A DNA stretch of 64,000 nt from Pseudomonas urmiensis (GCF_014268815.2 NZ_JABWRE020000001.1:1245001-1309000), one strand, 5' to 3'. Shown: positions 44,888 through 55,215, counted from the first letter of the stretch. The notes: generated from the sequence alone by a model not told the origin. A program made the numbers and translations.

Positions 44888-46617
44888 GTGTAGTGCTCGT
44901 TGTTGGTGGTGTTGATCACTTCCAGTTGATGGAAGGAATTGATGCTGGCGTAGAGGGCAAAGAAGTGCGACAGCACGCAGCCGAACAGGTACAGGTCGCC
45001 TTCGCAGCGAAAGGCGTCCTGATCGAGTTGCAAGTGTGTGCGCAAGCCGCGTACGGGCAGGCCCTTGATCAGCCAGTCCAATGGTTCGGTCTTGGCATGG
45101 CCAATGCCATCGAGGCGCTTGCGCGTGGCGCGTGCCTGCTGAATGTCATGCAGGGCAGCGAAGTCGTAGGCGCCGAGCACCGCCTTGAGCGGTTCGGCCG
45201 AGAGCAGCGAGAGATAGTTCAGCGACAGGTTGGAGATCAATGTCCATTGCAGCTGGCCATCCAGTACCGGTCGGTACGGCCGGGTCGGTCGGCAGATGTT
45301 GCGGTAGCTGGCCAGCGGTGGAGTGGCCTCGGTGGTGACACTGATATCGCCAATGCCCAATGCCAAGGGTAAATCCCGATTGGTACAGGTCAGGTCGACC
45401 GAGGCGGTTTCCAATTGCCCGACATACAGGCTTTCGTCAGCGCGGACGAACGCCATGCGGTGCACCAGCCCGTCGCCGCGCAACGACTCTTCAATCCGGC
45501 AGCGGTAATACAGCGCGGTGCGTCCCTGGGCGTGTTCGATTTCATGGGCGAACGATTCAAAAGGTTGGAACACGCGCAGCTGTTCACCTCGGCTGCCATC
45601 TGCGGTTACTCGCCAGCTGGCCACGCGGTCGACGCTGAAGATCTCGTAGGCCTTCGGGCGCTGACCACTGGGCGTCAGCCGCACCTGCTCGGCCTGGCCA
45701 GACAAGTCGATGGGTTCGGCGCTGTGCTCGAACAGGTTGATGGCCGGCGTGCAGAACAAGCTGAAGTCAGCTCTGCTGATACGTATCGTGCTGGGCAGTG
45801 GCCGGGTGAAGTGAAACTCGATGCGCACCCTGCGGCTGTCCTGGTTCGGCCACAGCTGGGTGAGGCCGGTCAAGCTGAAGAAGTGGAAGCGCTGCGGGAA
45901 GACAAAGTACTCCTGCACAATCCGGTAGCCGTCGAAGACGTTGCGCGGATAAGGCAGCAAGGCCTCTTCGGGGCTAAAACCGGGAAAGCTGACGGTGCAA
46001 GCCGGTAGCCTGCGCACTTCACCGTTGATGATCACGCTGATGTTCTTCAGGTATTGCGATAGCCACAGGTACAGCGTTTGAGCGCTGCCATGATCGCCAC
46101 TGAGGTGGAAGTCCAAGCTGTGGCAGGCCAGGGTGTTCAGCGGGCGCTCAACCAAGGTGTTCAGGTCAATGGCAACGCTGCAGTTATCGAGTGTCTGTGT
46201 GGCACTGGCCTGGTGGATCTCAAAAGGATGAAGTGTGACCTCGGTACAGGTTCGATACTCGCAAGCGATGCCGTCCACAGGGCGGGAAAACAGCCGTGAG
46301 CCCTTGGCTACGCGTTGTGACTCACTCAGAGACTGCTCCAGCGGGGTGAACTGGATTATCGTTGCGCTGGGCAGCGGCCGTAGGTAATTGGGCCACAGCA
46401 TCTGCAGCATTGAATGGGTCAGCTCTGGCAGGTCATCGTCGAGTTTCAGGCGCAGTTTTGCCGTGAGAAACGCGAAGCCTTCGAGCAGCCGCTCGACATC
46501 TGGGTCGCTACTTTCTTTACCTAGATATTGCGCGAGCTGCGGGTTGTCCCGAGCAAAGTCGGCACCCAGCTCGCGTAAATAACGCAGCTCTTCGCTAAAA
46601 CGTTGTTTCAATGGCAT
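44851..46617 (-). CDS. tssF: T6SS baseplate protein TssF
   Basis: Baseplate wedge subunit, 588 aa. The N-terminus FSEELRYLRELGADFARDNP is diagnostic, as is DPDVERLLEGFAFLTAKLRLKL (in parts). It follows tssE by three bases. Confidence 0.95.
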   Translation of the reverse strand: MPLKQRFSEELRYLRELGADFARDNPQLAQYLGKESSDPDVERLLEGFAFLTAKLRLKLDDDLPELTHSMLQMLWPNYLRPLPSATIIQFTPLEQSLSESQRVAKGSRLFSRPVDGIACEYRTCTEVTLHPFEIHQASATQTLDNCSVAIDLNTLVERPLNTLACHSLDFHLSGDHGSAQTLYLWLSQYLKNISVIINGEVRRLPACTVSFPGFSPEEALLPYPRNVFDGYRIVQEYFVFPQRFHFFSLTGLTQLWPNQDSRRVRIEFHFTRPLPSTIRISRADFSLFCTPAINLFEHSAEPIDLSGQAEQVRLTPSGQRPKAYEIFSVDRVASWRVTADGSRGEQLRVFQPFESFAHEIEHAQGRTALYYRCRIEESLRGDGLVHRMAFVRADESLYVGQLETASVDLTCTNRDLPLALGIGDISVTTEATPPLASYRNICRPTRPYRPVLDGQLQWTLISNLSLNYLSLLSAEPLKAVLGAYDFAALHDIQQARATRKRLDGIGHAKTEPLDWLIKGLPVRGLRTHLQLDQDAFRCEGDLYLFGCVLSHFFALYASINSFHQLEVINTTNNEHYTWPLLTGRQPLI

Positions 46618-46620
46618 GGG

Positions 46621-47031
46621 TTACCTCACCCGGGTGTAGCGGTTTTGGCCGTTGACCAGCAACTCGATCTGCAACTGCTCGGCACGGTTGTTTACCCGCA
46701 CTTGGCAATCGAGGCGAAAGTGCAGCTCCAGCGGGGTATTGGCGTCCGGTACGCCATGCAAGGTGCGAATGCGGATGCGCGGTTCATAGCGTCCAATGGT
46801 GCGGCGGATGTCGGCACTCACTTGAGCCAGCAAATCACCGCTCCTCAGGTCGTGGCCGTTGAAGTCGCGCAGGCCCAGGTCAGGGCTGCTTTGCGAGCAG
46901 CCCTGACGAGTATTGAGCAGTGTCTCGAGGTGGTGCTTGATGGCCTCGAATGTCTGGCCTGCCTGTTCATGGCGGCATTGCTGTCGACTGGGTGGGTTAT
47001 CTGCAGCCAGGCGATCGAACAGGCTGCTCAT
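46621..47031 (-). CDS. tssE: T6SS baseplate protein TssE (gp25-like)
   Basis: Sheath-initiating baseplate protein, 136 aa, gp25/GPW fold: LETLLNTRQGCSQSSPDLGL and VSADIRRTIGRYEPRI are the hallmark segments. Its ATG overlaps the tssC stop (ATGA). Confidence 0.93.
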   Translation of the reverse strand: MSSLFDRLAADNPPSRQQCRHEQAGQTFEAIKHHLETLLNTRQGCSQSSPDLGLRDFNGHDLRSGDLLAQVSADIRRTIGRYEPRIRIRTLHGVPDANTPLELHFRLDCQVRVNNRAEQLQIELLVNGQNRYTRVR

Positions 47032-48518
47032 TCGGTATCGAGCCGACCGACCAGGGAGATCTCGAAATTCGCTCCCATGTACTTGAAGTGTGGCCGCACA
47101 GCCAGGGATACCTGGTACCAGCCCGGATCACCGGCAACTTCCGAGACTTCGACTTTGGCGGCGCGCAGTGGTCGACGGCTGCGTACATCGGCCGAGGGGT
47201 TTTCTTGGTCGGCGACATACTGCTTGATCCACTTGTTGAGCTCGCCTTCCAGGTCGGCGCGTTCCTTCCAGCTGCCGATCTGTTCACGCTGGAGCACTTT
47301 GATGTAGTGGGCCAATCGGTTGACGATGAACAGGTAGGGCAGTTGGGTGCCGAGCTTGTAGTTGGTTTGCGCCTGCTGGCCTTCTGGCGTCCTGGGGAAC
47401 GTCTTGGGCTTTTGTACCGAATTGGCCGAGAAGAACGCCGCGTTGTCACTGTCCTTGCGCATGGTCAGGGCGACGAAGCCTTCTTCGGCCAGCTCGAACT
47501 CCTTGCGATCAGAGATCAACACTTCGGTCGGTATCTTCGCCTGCAGTTGACCCAAAGACTCGTACAGATGCACGGGCAGGTCTTCGACGGCGCCTCCGGA
47601 TTGTGGGCCGATGATGTTCGGGCACCAGCGGTAGCGAGCGAAGCTGTCGTTGATGCAGCTGGCCATCAGGAAGGCGGCGTTGCCCCACAGGTAATTGTCA
47701 TGCTGACCGTTGATGGTCTCGTCATAGCTGAAGCTGCTGATGGGTTGCTCATGGCGGTCGTAGACCGAGCGCAGCATGAAGCGCGGCAACATCATGCCGA
47801 CATGGCGAGCGTCTTCGCTGTCACGGAACGATCGCCATTTAGCGAATCGCGGCCCCTCGAAAATGTCTTTGACCTCCTTGAGGTTGGGCAAATCTTCGAA
47901 ACTGCTCAAGTTGAAGAATTCAGGGGCGGGTGCGGTAATGAACGGCGCATGGGACATTGCACCTACCGAAGCAACATAACTTAATAGCTTTATATCGGGC
48001 GAGGAGGGGCCGAAGTTGTAATTGCCGACCATGGCCGCCACCGGCTCGCCACCAAACTGGCCAAAACCTGCGGTATAGACATGTTTGTAGAGCCCGCTGC
48101 TGGTGATGTCGCCGGCATTGTCGAAGTCTTCGAGGAGTTCGGCTTTGCTGACGTGGAGCACTTCGAGTTTTATGTTTTCGCGAAAGTCGGTGCGGTCCAC
48201 CAGTAGTTTCAAGCCGCGCCATGCCGATTCAAGTTGCTGGAACTCGGGTTGATGCAGGATAGCGTCCATTTGTTTGCTAAGGACTCGGTCGACCTCAGCA
48301 ATCATCTGGTCCACGCGATGCTTGTTGATCAGTTGATCAGGCTCATCGCTTTTGAGGATGTTGGATATGAATGCAGCGACGCCCTGCTTCGCGACTTGAT
48401 AGCCTTCTTGACTGGGAGTGAGCAGGGTCTCGGCCATGATCTGGTCGAGCAAGGTCTGGTTGCCGATTGTCTGGTCAGCAACGTCAGAGGTGAGGGTCTG
48501 GGTATTTTGGCTGGGCAT
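47028..48518 (-). CDS. tssC: T6SS sheath large subunit TssC
   Basis: Contractile sheath subunit (VipB), 496 aa. SAWRGLKLLVDRTDFRENI near residue 95, EFGGEP-like FGQFGGEPVAAMVGNY near 150 and the C-terminal ADVRSRRPLRAAKVEV are typical. Sheath recycling normally needs the ClpV ATPase, which is not encoded in this locus. Confidence 0.96.
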   Translation of the reverse strand: MPSQNTQTLTSDVADQTIGNQTLLDQIMAETLLTPSQEGYQVAKQGVAAFISNILKSDEPDQLINKHRVDQMIAEVDRVLSKQMDAILHQPEFQQLESAWRGLKLLVDRTDFRENIKLEVLHVSKAELLEDFDNAGDITSSGLYKHVYTAGFGQFGGEPVAAMVGNYNFGPSSPDIKLLSYVASVGAMSHAPFITAPAPEFFNLSSFEDLPNLKEVKDIFEGPRFAKWRSFRDSEDARHVGMMLPRFMLRSVYDRHEQPISSFSYDETINGQHDNYLWGNAAFLMASCINDSFARYRWCPNIIGPQSGGAVEDLPVHLYESLGQLQAKIPTEVLISDRKEFELAEEGFVALTMRKDSDNAAFFSANSVQKPKTFPRTPEGQQAQTNYKLGTQLPYLFIVNRLAHYIKVLQREQIGSWKERADLEGELNKWIKQYVADQENPSADVRSRRPLRAAKVEVSEVAGDPGWYQVSLAVRPHFKYMGANFEISLVGRLDTE

Positions 48519-48572
48519 GGTGACGCTCCGTTGTCAGTGCTTCATTGACCTGATGCTCAGGTCTTGGCTGCT

Positions 48573-49076
48573 TCAATCTTGTTCGGTGGCTTCGATCACC
48601 AGGTCCAGCTCATGGGCAAGCTGCTTGCGTGCTTGCTCGTCAGTGAGCAGCTGTTGCAAGTGTTTGCGAAAGGCAGGGACGTTGCCCAGCGGGCCTTTCA
48701 GGGCCACCAGGGCTTCGCGTAACTCGAGCAACTTGTTCAGTTCGGGCACTTGGCGGGCGATTTGGTCTGGGCCGAAGTCATTGATCGAGTTGAATTGCAG
48801 GCGCACTGCCAGTTCAGCATCGGGGGCTGCGCTGAGGCTCGAAGGCACGGCCATGCTCAAGCTCACCGCAGCCTCGCTCAGCACGCTGTTGAAGCTGTGC
48901 TTGTCGATGCGCATGAGCTGGCGATCTTCCAGAGTACGTGTATCGATCAGGCCGAAATCGCCCAAGACCAGCATCTTGTGGGGCAGTTCTATTTCGGCCT
49001 GCTGGTCGCCTGTGGCAGGTACGTATTTGATGTTGATACGTTCTTTGGGTGCAACGGAACTTGAGCTTTTAGCCAT
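48573..49076 (-). CDS. tssB: T6SS sheath small subunit TssB
   Basis: Contractile sheath subunit (VipA), 167 aa. Begins with SSSSVAPKERINIKYVPATG and contains LPHKMLVLGDFG, both typical. It is the first gene of the minus-strand structural operon. Confidence 0.95.
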   Translation of the reverse strand: MAKSSSSVAPKERINIKYVPATGDQQAEIELPHKMLVLGDFGLIDTRTLEDRQLMRIDKHSFNSVLSEAAVSLSMAVPSSLSAAPDAELAVRLQFNSINDFGPDQIARQVPELNKLLELREALVALKGPLGNVPAFRKHLQQLLTDEQARKQLAHELDLVIEATEQD

Positions 49077-49406
49077 GCGCTATATTAACTCCCTGTTAAG
49101 TTTGTAGGATGTTTCTTACAGTGCTTCCTGTTAGGGTTGCTTTTGTAGGTTTATTCTGACAGTTGATGTTGCATTTGTACTTATTGTTTATTTGAGCTTT
49201 TGCTTTGTATTTAAACGATGCATGGCTGAAAGTGGCTTGGTCGAGTTTAAAAGTGTAAAGAAATATTTGTTTGTGGCCTGGCCTGAATCTGCTCTAAGCT
49301 CTGCGCTTGTCGAGTTTTCTAGCTTTGTACGCGGCGCATTGCTCTTCAGGTAAATGCTTTGGAAGTGTGCGTCCGTATGGGCGTATGAGAGTGGAGTAGA
49401 GCTGCG
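49077..49406. promoter_or_regulatory. Divergent control region between tssB and vasI
   Basis: 330 bp, clearly AT-rich, with no credible gene. It must hold the promoters of both T6SS operons. I found no clear sigma-54 (TGGC-N8-TTGC) element or known operator by eye. Confidence 0.5.
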
Positions 49407-50063
49407 GTGAACAAACAATGCACTTATGGAATGGGTGTTTTATTGTTGCTCGGCTTGGGGCAAGTGTTCGCCGAGCCTGAGCGCGATTGCACGCGAATTG
49501 TTTCCAATGTCGAGCGTTTGGCCTGTTTTGATGAGGCGGCCGGAACCCCTTCGCGGGTGCCGCTGGTAAAAGCCACGTGGTCAGCACCGGAGCTGAGCGC
49601 ACCTAGCGTGGCTCGGGTCATGACCAATGAGGCCCAGCGAATGCCGGACGACCTGGCGTTTCGCATGAGCGTGCAGCGTGAGGGGCAAGTGGGGCAGACG
49701 CGACTGGTGATTTCGGCGCCTGCGATCGCCGCGGTCGAGCCGCGGCCCTACCTTGCCATCAGTTGCGTGCAGAACATCTCCAGATTGCAGTTGATCACCG
49801 CGCGACCTGTTGAGGGCAGCCGAGTGATGGTGCAGCTGCGCACCGAGCATCAGGCGACCAGTGTGCAGCCCTGGCAAGTCATGGAAAACGGCCAAGTGTT
49901 GGATGCTGGCCGGGGTCTACCGGCCATTGAGCAGATCAAGGCGTTGATCGGCGCCAAGCGGATCCACATCGTCAGCGACCATCCGGCGCTCGATGGGCTG
50001 AGTTTCGATGCTCAAGGGCTGGACCCTTTGATTGATCAGGCGCGCCAAGCATGTCGTTGGTAG
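49407..50063 (+). CDS. vasI: VasI/TagO-like T6SS-associated protein
   Basis: Periplasmic T6SS accessory protein, 218 aa, start GTG 49407. The signal peptide (GVLLLLGLGQVFAEPE) is followed by the cysteine pair in ERDCTRIVSNVERLACFDEA, typical of VasI/TagO. It overlaps tssA by 13 bp and heads the plus-strand operon vasI-tssA-tssM. Its precise function is not settled. Confidence 0.8.
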   Translation: MNKQCTYGMGVLLLLGLGQVFAEPERDCTRIVSNVERLACFDEAAGTPSRVPLVKATWSAPELSAPSVARVMTNEAQRMPDDLAFRMSVQREGQVGQTRLVISAPAIAAVEPRPYLAISCVQNISRLQLITARPVEGSRVMVQLRTEHQATSVQPWQVMENGQVLDAGRGLPAIEQIKALIGAKRIHIVSDHPALDGLSFDAQGLDPLIDQARQACRW

Positions 50064-51505
50064 CCAGGGTGTCGAGCGATGACATCGCCAGGCTGCTGGC
50101 GCCCATTGACCTCAAGCTTGCCGCGGGTCTGTTCGATATCGAGGATGAGACCTACCAGGCGATCGATCAGGAGATGGTCAAGCTTGGCGGATTGCATGAG
50201 GGGGCTATCGATTGGCCATTCATCGAGGAAGCCTCCCGTCAGTACCTCAGTAGCCACTGCAAGCATTTGCGTATCGTCGGCCATCTGGGTGTCGTGTGGT
50301 TGCGCAAGCGCTGCTGGGAGCACTGGTGCCACACGCTGCAGTTGCTGGCGGGCATGGTTGAACACTATTGGGAAACCGCCCATCCCAAGCCCGGCCCAAC
50401 GGGATTTCTGGGCAAGCGCAAACTGGTTGGTGTGCAGGTCAAGCGATTGACCGAAGCGCTGCCTCAGCTCGACCGCTTTAGCTACACACCGGCCTGTGCC
50501 GAAACGGCGCAGAAGGCAATTGCCTCCCTGTTGCAACAGGCGGGCTCGGCGCAGCTTGATCTGCCGGCGTTGCAGGCGCTTGAGCGCTTGCTGGTAAAGC
50601 ACAGCGAGTCTGTCATTGGAGTCGGTAACGAACCTGCTGGCAAGCCTGTTTCACCCGCCCGCAATGCTACCCCGCTCGCTGAAGCATTCCTCCCGGCCAA
50701 GACCACCGTGTCGCTCGGCAATGAGCGCGAAACTCGGCGCGCGGTGCTGAGCATGGCCGAGTTCATCAATCAGCAAGACCTGTATGACCCGACCGGCTAT
50801 CAACTGCGAAGGTTTGGCTTGTGGGCGCACATCCAGGCTGCGCCGGGCGCCAGGCAGGATCATCGCACCGAACTGATGTCGGTCCCGGCAGACATCGTCA
50901 GCGGATACGAGGAGGCGCTGTCGAGTACCGCTATTGATCCGGCCCTGTTGCTGCGAGTGGAGAAAAGCGTCACTGCCTCGCCGTATTGGATTCGCGGCAG
51001 TTTCCTCGCTGCAAGCATCGCATCGCGTTTGGCCATGGCTGAAGTCGCCGAAGCGATCCGCTGCGCAACGGCTCGCTTCGTCCGTCGCTTACCCGCCGTG
51101 CAACAGCGGTGTTTCAGCGATGGCGTAGCGTTTGTCGATGAGCAATGCCTGGCATGGCTCAAGGGCGCGGAAGCATCGCCTGCCCAGGCCGCAGGCTCGC
51201 AAGAATTTTCTGGGCTGCGCGAAGCGTTGGTCGAGCAGATGGAGGTTGAAGGGGTGGAAGCGGTGCTGTTGCGCCTACAGGCCCTGCAAGCACAGCACAG
51301 TTCGCCGCGCGAGCGCTGCCATACCACGCTGATCGCTGCCGATCTGCTCGGTGCCCGTGGCGTGTCTTGGCTGGCTCACGACCTGTGCGCCAGTGTCGCC
51401 CGGACCATGCAGGCCACCACCGCCCAGCTGTGGGAGCCGGAGGTTTATCAAAAGCTCAAGCACTACGCAGGCACATCATCACTGATTGACCAGGACAAGG
51501 AGTAG
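50051..51505 (+). CDS. tssA: T6SS baseplate/cap protein TssA (long VasJ-type)
   Basis: Coordinator of baseplate and tail assembly, 484 aa. The ImpA_N domain lies near the N-terminus (HLGVVWLRKRCWEHWCHTL, residues about 77-95), and the central region TRRAVLSMAEFINQQDLYDPTGYQLRRFGLWAHI (in parts) and the C-terminal extension correspond to the long VasJ-like type. It starts inside the end of vasI and precedes tssM by nine bases. Confidence 0.9.
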   Translation: MSLVARVSSDDIARLLAPIDLKLAAGLFDIEDETYQAIDQEMVKLGGLHEGAIDWPFIEEASRQYLSSHCKHLRIVGHLGVVWLRKRCWEHWCHTLQLLAGMVEHYWETAHPKPGPTGFLGKRKLVGVQVKRLTEALPQLDRFSYTPACAETAQKAIASLLQQAGSAQLDLPALQALERLLVKHSESVIGVGNEPAGKPVSPARNATPLAEAFLPAKTTVSLGNERETRRAVLSMAEFINQQDLYDPTGYQLRRFGLWAHIQAAPGARQDHRTELMSVPADIVSGYEEALSSTAIDPALLLRVEKSVTASPYWIRGSFLAASIASRLAMAEVAEAIRCATARFVRRLPAVQQRCFSDGVAFVDEQCLAWLKGAEASPAQAAGSQEFSGLREALVEQMEVEGVEAVLLRLQALQAQHSSPRERCHTTLIAADLLGARGVSWLAHDLCASVARTMQATTAQLWEPEVYQKLKHYAGTSSLIDQDKE

Positions 51506-51514
51506 CAGTCCCTG

Positions 51515-54500
51515 ATGAGCACATATTGGAGACATCTGAAACGTTGGGGCTTGCTGCTGGCCACCCGCGCAGGGCTGGCCATGCCGCTGCTGCTCGCAGT
51601 GGGTGGGGTGTTGTTGCTGGTCGCCATCTGGTGGCTTGGCCCGCAGTGGACTTGGCGTGGGCAGCAGCCACTGGCCAGTCTTGCGCACCGCAGTATCGCC
51701 AGTTTGCTGGTGGTACTGGTGCCCTTGCTATGCGGGTCGCTGGTGCTGGGCGCGCGTCTGCGTCGCTTCCAAGCACAGCGTCAGCAGGAGGCCGCTGTCG
51801 AGGCAGATCCGAGCCTGCCGTTCGTGCAAGCACAGGAGCGAGCGCTTGATCGAGGGCTGGCAAGCTATCTGGACAATGCCGGCGGCCGTCGTGCGCTCTA
51901 TCAGTTGCCGTGGTACCTGGTTGTCGGCGAGCAAAACGCTGGCAAGACCAGCTTCATCACCCGTTCCGATCAGCATTTTTCTCTGACCCGTATCAGCAAG
52001 GCACAGGCCCTCAGTCGCCAGGATGACGACCTCGCCTATCCAGTGGACTGGTGGATCAGCAATGAAGCAGTGATCATCGATCCGCCCGGCGAATTGATTA
52101 CCCAGCAGTCACTTGAGGGCCTTGTGCCTGACGCTGATGGCAAGCCGTCAGCCGTCCTGCCTGCGGGCACTCAGGCCAAGCTCTGGCTGCACCTGCTGGA
52201 TTGGCTGGCGCGCAAGCGCAGCCGTAGAGCCTTGAATGGTCTGGTGCTTGTGGTCGATCTGGCATCGTTGTTGCGTTCGACGCCCGAGCAGCGCATGGCC
52301 TTGGCTGATGTGCTGCGTACCCGGCTGTATGAGGTGAGCCGTCAGCTGGGCTCACGTTTGCCTTTATACGTGGTACTGAGCAAGTTCGATTTGCTTGACG
52401 GCTTCGATCAGCTTTTTGCGCGCATGAGCCAGTCTCAGCGAGAGCACATGCTTGGATTCAGCTTCAAGCTCGATGCCATTAGCTCATTCGACGCGTGGCT
52501 GGATGAGCTGATCGCCCATTACGATCAGTTGATCGAGATCGCCCAAGAAATGGTGCTCGATAGCATGAGCGGCTTGAGCAGTGCTGAGCAGCGCCAGCGG
52601 CTGGTTTCGTTGCAGGGGCAGTTGATGGGGCTGCGCCCGGCATTGATGACGTTCCTTCGACACGCATTGGCCAGCGATCGCTTCACGACGCCGGCACTGG
52701 TGCGCGGACTGTACCTGTCTTCGGTGTTTCAGCAGGGAGAGATGAACAACGCGTTTGTCCGCGAAGCGGCGCAACCCTACAACGTTCTGCCACCGCTGAG
52801 CGATGGCAAGCCGCAAGGCAAAGCCCTGGTCTATTTTGCCCAGCAGGTGTTCAAGCGGGCGATATTTCCCGAAGCGGGATTGGCGGGTGACAACGTCAAG
52901 GTCGCTCGCGACAAACGCCGTCTGTTGTGGCTGAGTTCGGGCGTTGGTGTGCTGGCCTTTGCCGTGCTTGGGGCAAGCTGGCATCGCTACTTTGATCACA
53001 ACCGGGACCAAGCGATCAGCGTGCTGGCCAAGAGTCAGGCGTTCAGCGATGGCGAAGTCGATCAGCGCCTGGATCCTACCGGCCGCAACCTGCTGGTGCC
53101 TTTGGATCAGATCCGAGATGCCGTTTCGGTGTTTGGCGACTATCGCGCTGCGTGGCCGGTGGTGGCCGACCTTGGTCTCTACCAGGGCCGTGCAATTGGT
53201 CCGATGGTCGATCAGGCATACCTGACGCTACTGTCGCGGCGTTTCCTGCCGGCCCTTGCCAGTGGGGTCGTCGACGCGATGAATGCCGCCGCCGATGGTA
53301 GCGAGCAACAGATGGCGGCGCTCAGGGTCTATCGGATGATCGAGGACCGGCAGAACCGGCGAGCGCAGTGGGTAGAAGATTGGATGGCACACCAGTGGCA
53401 ATCTGCCTACCCTGGGCAGGGGCAGCTACAGCGTGACCTTATGCGGCACTTGCAGTACGCCTTGGCCTACGCCGACACCGATCTACCGCAGTTCCGTCAA
53501 CGAGTCAGTGAACTCCAGCAGATACTGGGTAAAGTCCCGCTGGCGCAGCGCGTCTACGCAAGCCTTAAGCGGCAGGCTCAAGATCAGTTGCATACAGGCT
53601 TGGATTTGCGCCATCAGATAGGGCCTGCGTTCGACATCGTCTATCAGCCAACCTCAGCAAACGTGGCTGCGAGCGACGGCATCCTGCTGGCGCGATTGCT
53701 GACGGCGAAGGGTTTCAGGGACTATTTCGAACCGCACAGCGAGCACATCACGGACATGGCCATGATCGACCAGTGGGCCCTGGGTGAGCGGCGTCAACTG
53801 GACTACTCCGCGGCCGACCGCGCTGCATTGACTGAGAAGATCAGCAGCTTGTACCGCGCTGACTACATCGACAGTTGGCGACGAGCGTTGAATGAGTTCG
53901 CGGTGACGGACTTTCACGACTTGAGCCATGGGGTGTCGGTCCTCGACCAGATCACAGGACCGGCAGCGCCGCTGCGCCGCTTGTTGGAGACTGTACGCGA
54001 TAACACCACCATCGACTCGTTGACCGCCGCGCAGTCCAAGCAAGCAGGGGCTATCACGGCACTGGGGGGAGGCGGGGAGCCTGCCCAGCAACAGGCCGGA
54101 GGAATACGCAGGGCGTTTATAAGCTTGAATGAAATGCTTGAGGCGAGGGGTGAGCGGCCAAGTTATTACGACGAAACCCTTGGCGCGATCACCGCGCTCT
54201 ATGACTACGCCAAGGCCGTGCAAGATAGCCCCGATCAAGGCAAGGCTGCCTTGCAGGTGGTGCTGCAGCGCTTTTCGATGAAGGGACCTGATCCGATTGC
54301 AACCCTGCAGCGGGTCTCAACCGGCCTGCCTGAGCCCATCCGCCAGCAGGTTAAAAAGGTCGCCGAGCAAACTGCCCAAGTGTTGGTAATCGAAGCCTTG
54401 CGAGAGCTGGAGCGGCGTTGGGATGCTGAGGTCTACAGCTTCTTCCAGCAGCGGCTTGCGGGGCGTTATCCATTCGTTGCACAAGCCCCCGATGCGGCGT

Positions 54501-55147
54501 TGGATGATTTCGAGGCCTTCTTTGGGCCCAAGGGGCGCCTGCAGCAATTCCAGGATCAATACCTTAAGGTGTTCCTGAAGGACAACCTCGATGCACTTTA
54601 TGCCGACAATCGTGGCGGCTACCTGATACGCACCGATGTCATCGAGCAGTTGGAAGTAGCAGATCGAATCCGCGAAACCTTTTTCGATCACCGAGGCAAT
54701 TTGAGTGTGCAGTTCAGCATCGAACCCTTGGGGCTCAGTGCGAACCAGCGTACCAGTGTGCTTGACCTGGATGGCCAGCTGATTTCCTACACCCATGGTC
54801 CTAGCTTGATCACCGGGGTGATCTGGCCCAATACCTTGAACCCGCAGGTGCGTAGCAACCTGACCTTGCTCAAGCTCAATGGCAACAGCAGCAGTCTTGA
54901 GTATCGTGGCCCGTGGTCGATGTTCCGCTTGCTCAGTCGGGGCGCGCTCAATGGGCGTACGGCGACCAGTGTCGACCTGAGCTTTCGTACAGGAGACGGC
55001 ATGATGCGTTATCAACTGAGTTCGGAGAAAGCATTCAACCCGATCACCCAACAGCCGTTCAAAGGCTTCCGGCTACCGCGCACCTTGCTTGAGCAAGGTA
55101 GCCCGCGGGTGGTTCAGGCTGGGTTAACCAGCAGTGGCGTACGCTAG
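51515..55147 (+). CDS. tssM: T6SS membrane-complex protein TssM (IcmF)
   Basis: Inner-membrane core of the trans-envelope complex, 1210 aa. Two N-terminal membrane helices (PLLLAVGGVLLLVAIWWL; SIASLLVVLVPLLCGSLVLG), a cytoplasmic domain with Walker A GEQNAGKTSF near residue 139 and IIDPPGEL near 190, a third helix (SSGVGVLAFAVLGASW) near 480, then a large periplasmic IcmF region. The Walker A motif is intact, so nucleotide binding is possible. A strong terminator follows. Confidence 0.96.
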   Translation: MSTYWRHLKRWGLLLATRAGLAMPLLLAVGGVLLLVAIWWLGPQWTWRGQQPLASLAHRSIASLLVVLVPLLCGSLVLGARLRRFQAQRQQEAAVEADPSLPFVQAQERALDRGLASYLDNAGGRRALYQLPWYLVVGEQNAGKTSFITRSDQHFSLTRISKAQALSRQDDDLAYPVDWWISNEAVIIDPPGELITQQSLEGLVPDADGKPSAVLPAGTQAKLWLHLLDWLARKRSRRALNGLVLVVDLASLLRSTPEQRMALADVLRTRLYEVSRQLGSRLPLYVVLSKFDLLDGFDQLFARMSQSQREHMLGFSFKLDAISSFDAWLDELIAHYDQLIEIAQEMVLDSMSGLSSAEQRQRLVSLQGQLMGLRPALMTFLRHALASDRFTTPALVRGLYLSSVFQQGEMNNAFVREAAQPYNVLPPLSDGKPQGKALVYFAQQVFKRAIFPEAGLAGDNVKVARDKRRLLWLSSGVGVLAFAVLGASWHRYFDHNRDQAISVLAKSQAFSDGEVDQRLDPTGRNLLVPLDQIRDAVSVFGDYRAAWPVVADLGLYQGRAIGPMVDQAYLTLLSRRFLPALASGVVDAMNAAADGSEQQMAALRVYRMIEDRQNRRAQWVEDWMAHQWQSAYPGQGQLQRDLMRHLQYALAYADTDLPQFRQRVSELQQILGKVPLAQRVYASLKRQAQDQLHTGLDLRHQIGPAFDIVYQPTSANVAASDGILLARLLTAKGFRDYFEPHSEHITDMAMIDQWALGERRQLDYSAADRAALTEKISSLYRADYIDSWRRALNEFAVTDFHDLSHGVSVLDQITGPAAPLRRLLETVRDNTTIDSLTAAQSKQAGAITALGGGGEPAQQQAGGIRRAFISLNEMLEARGERPSYYDETLGAITALYDYAKAVQDSPDQGKAALQVVLQRFSMKGPDPIATLQRVSTGLPEPIRQQVKKVAEQTAQVLVIEALRELERRWDAEVYSFFQQRLAGRYPFVAQAPDAALDDFEAFFGPKGRLQQFQDQYLKVFLKDNLDALYADNRGGYLIRTDVIEQLEVADRIRETFFDHRGNLSVQFSIEPLGLSANQRTSVLDLDGQLISYTHGPSLITGVIWPNTLNPQVRSNLTLLKLNGNSSSLEYRGPWSMFRLLSRGALNGRTATSVDLSFRTGDGMMRYQLSSEKAFNPITQQPFKGFRLPRTLLEQGSPRVVQAGLTSSGVR

Positions 55148-55170
55148 GCGCAAGAAGCGAGTCGAAAGCA

Positions 55171-55199
55171 AAACCGGGCCATCAAGGCCCGGTTTTTTA
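55171..55199. terminator. Bidirectional terminator between tssM and nhaA
   Basis: AAACCGGGCC, loop ATCAA, GGCCCGGTTTTTT: a perfect stem with T-runs on both strands, between convergent genes. Confidence 0.93.
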
Positions 55200-55215
55200 T
55201 CGTGTGATAGACCAC

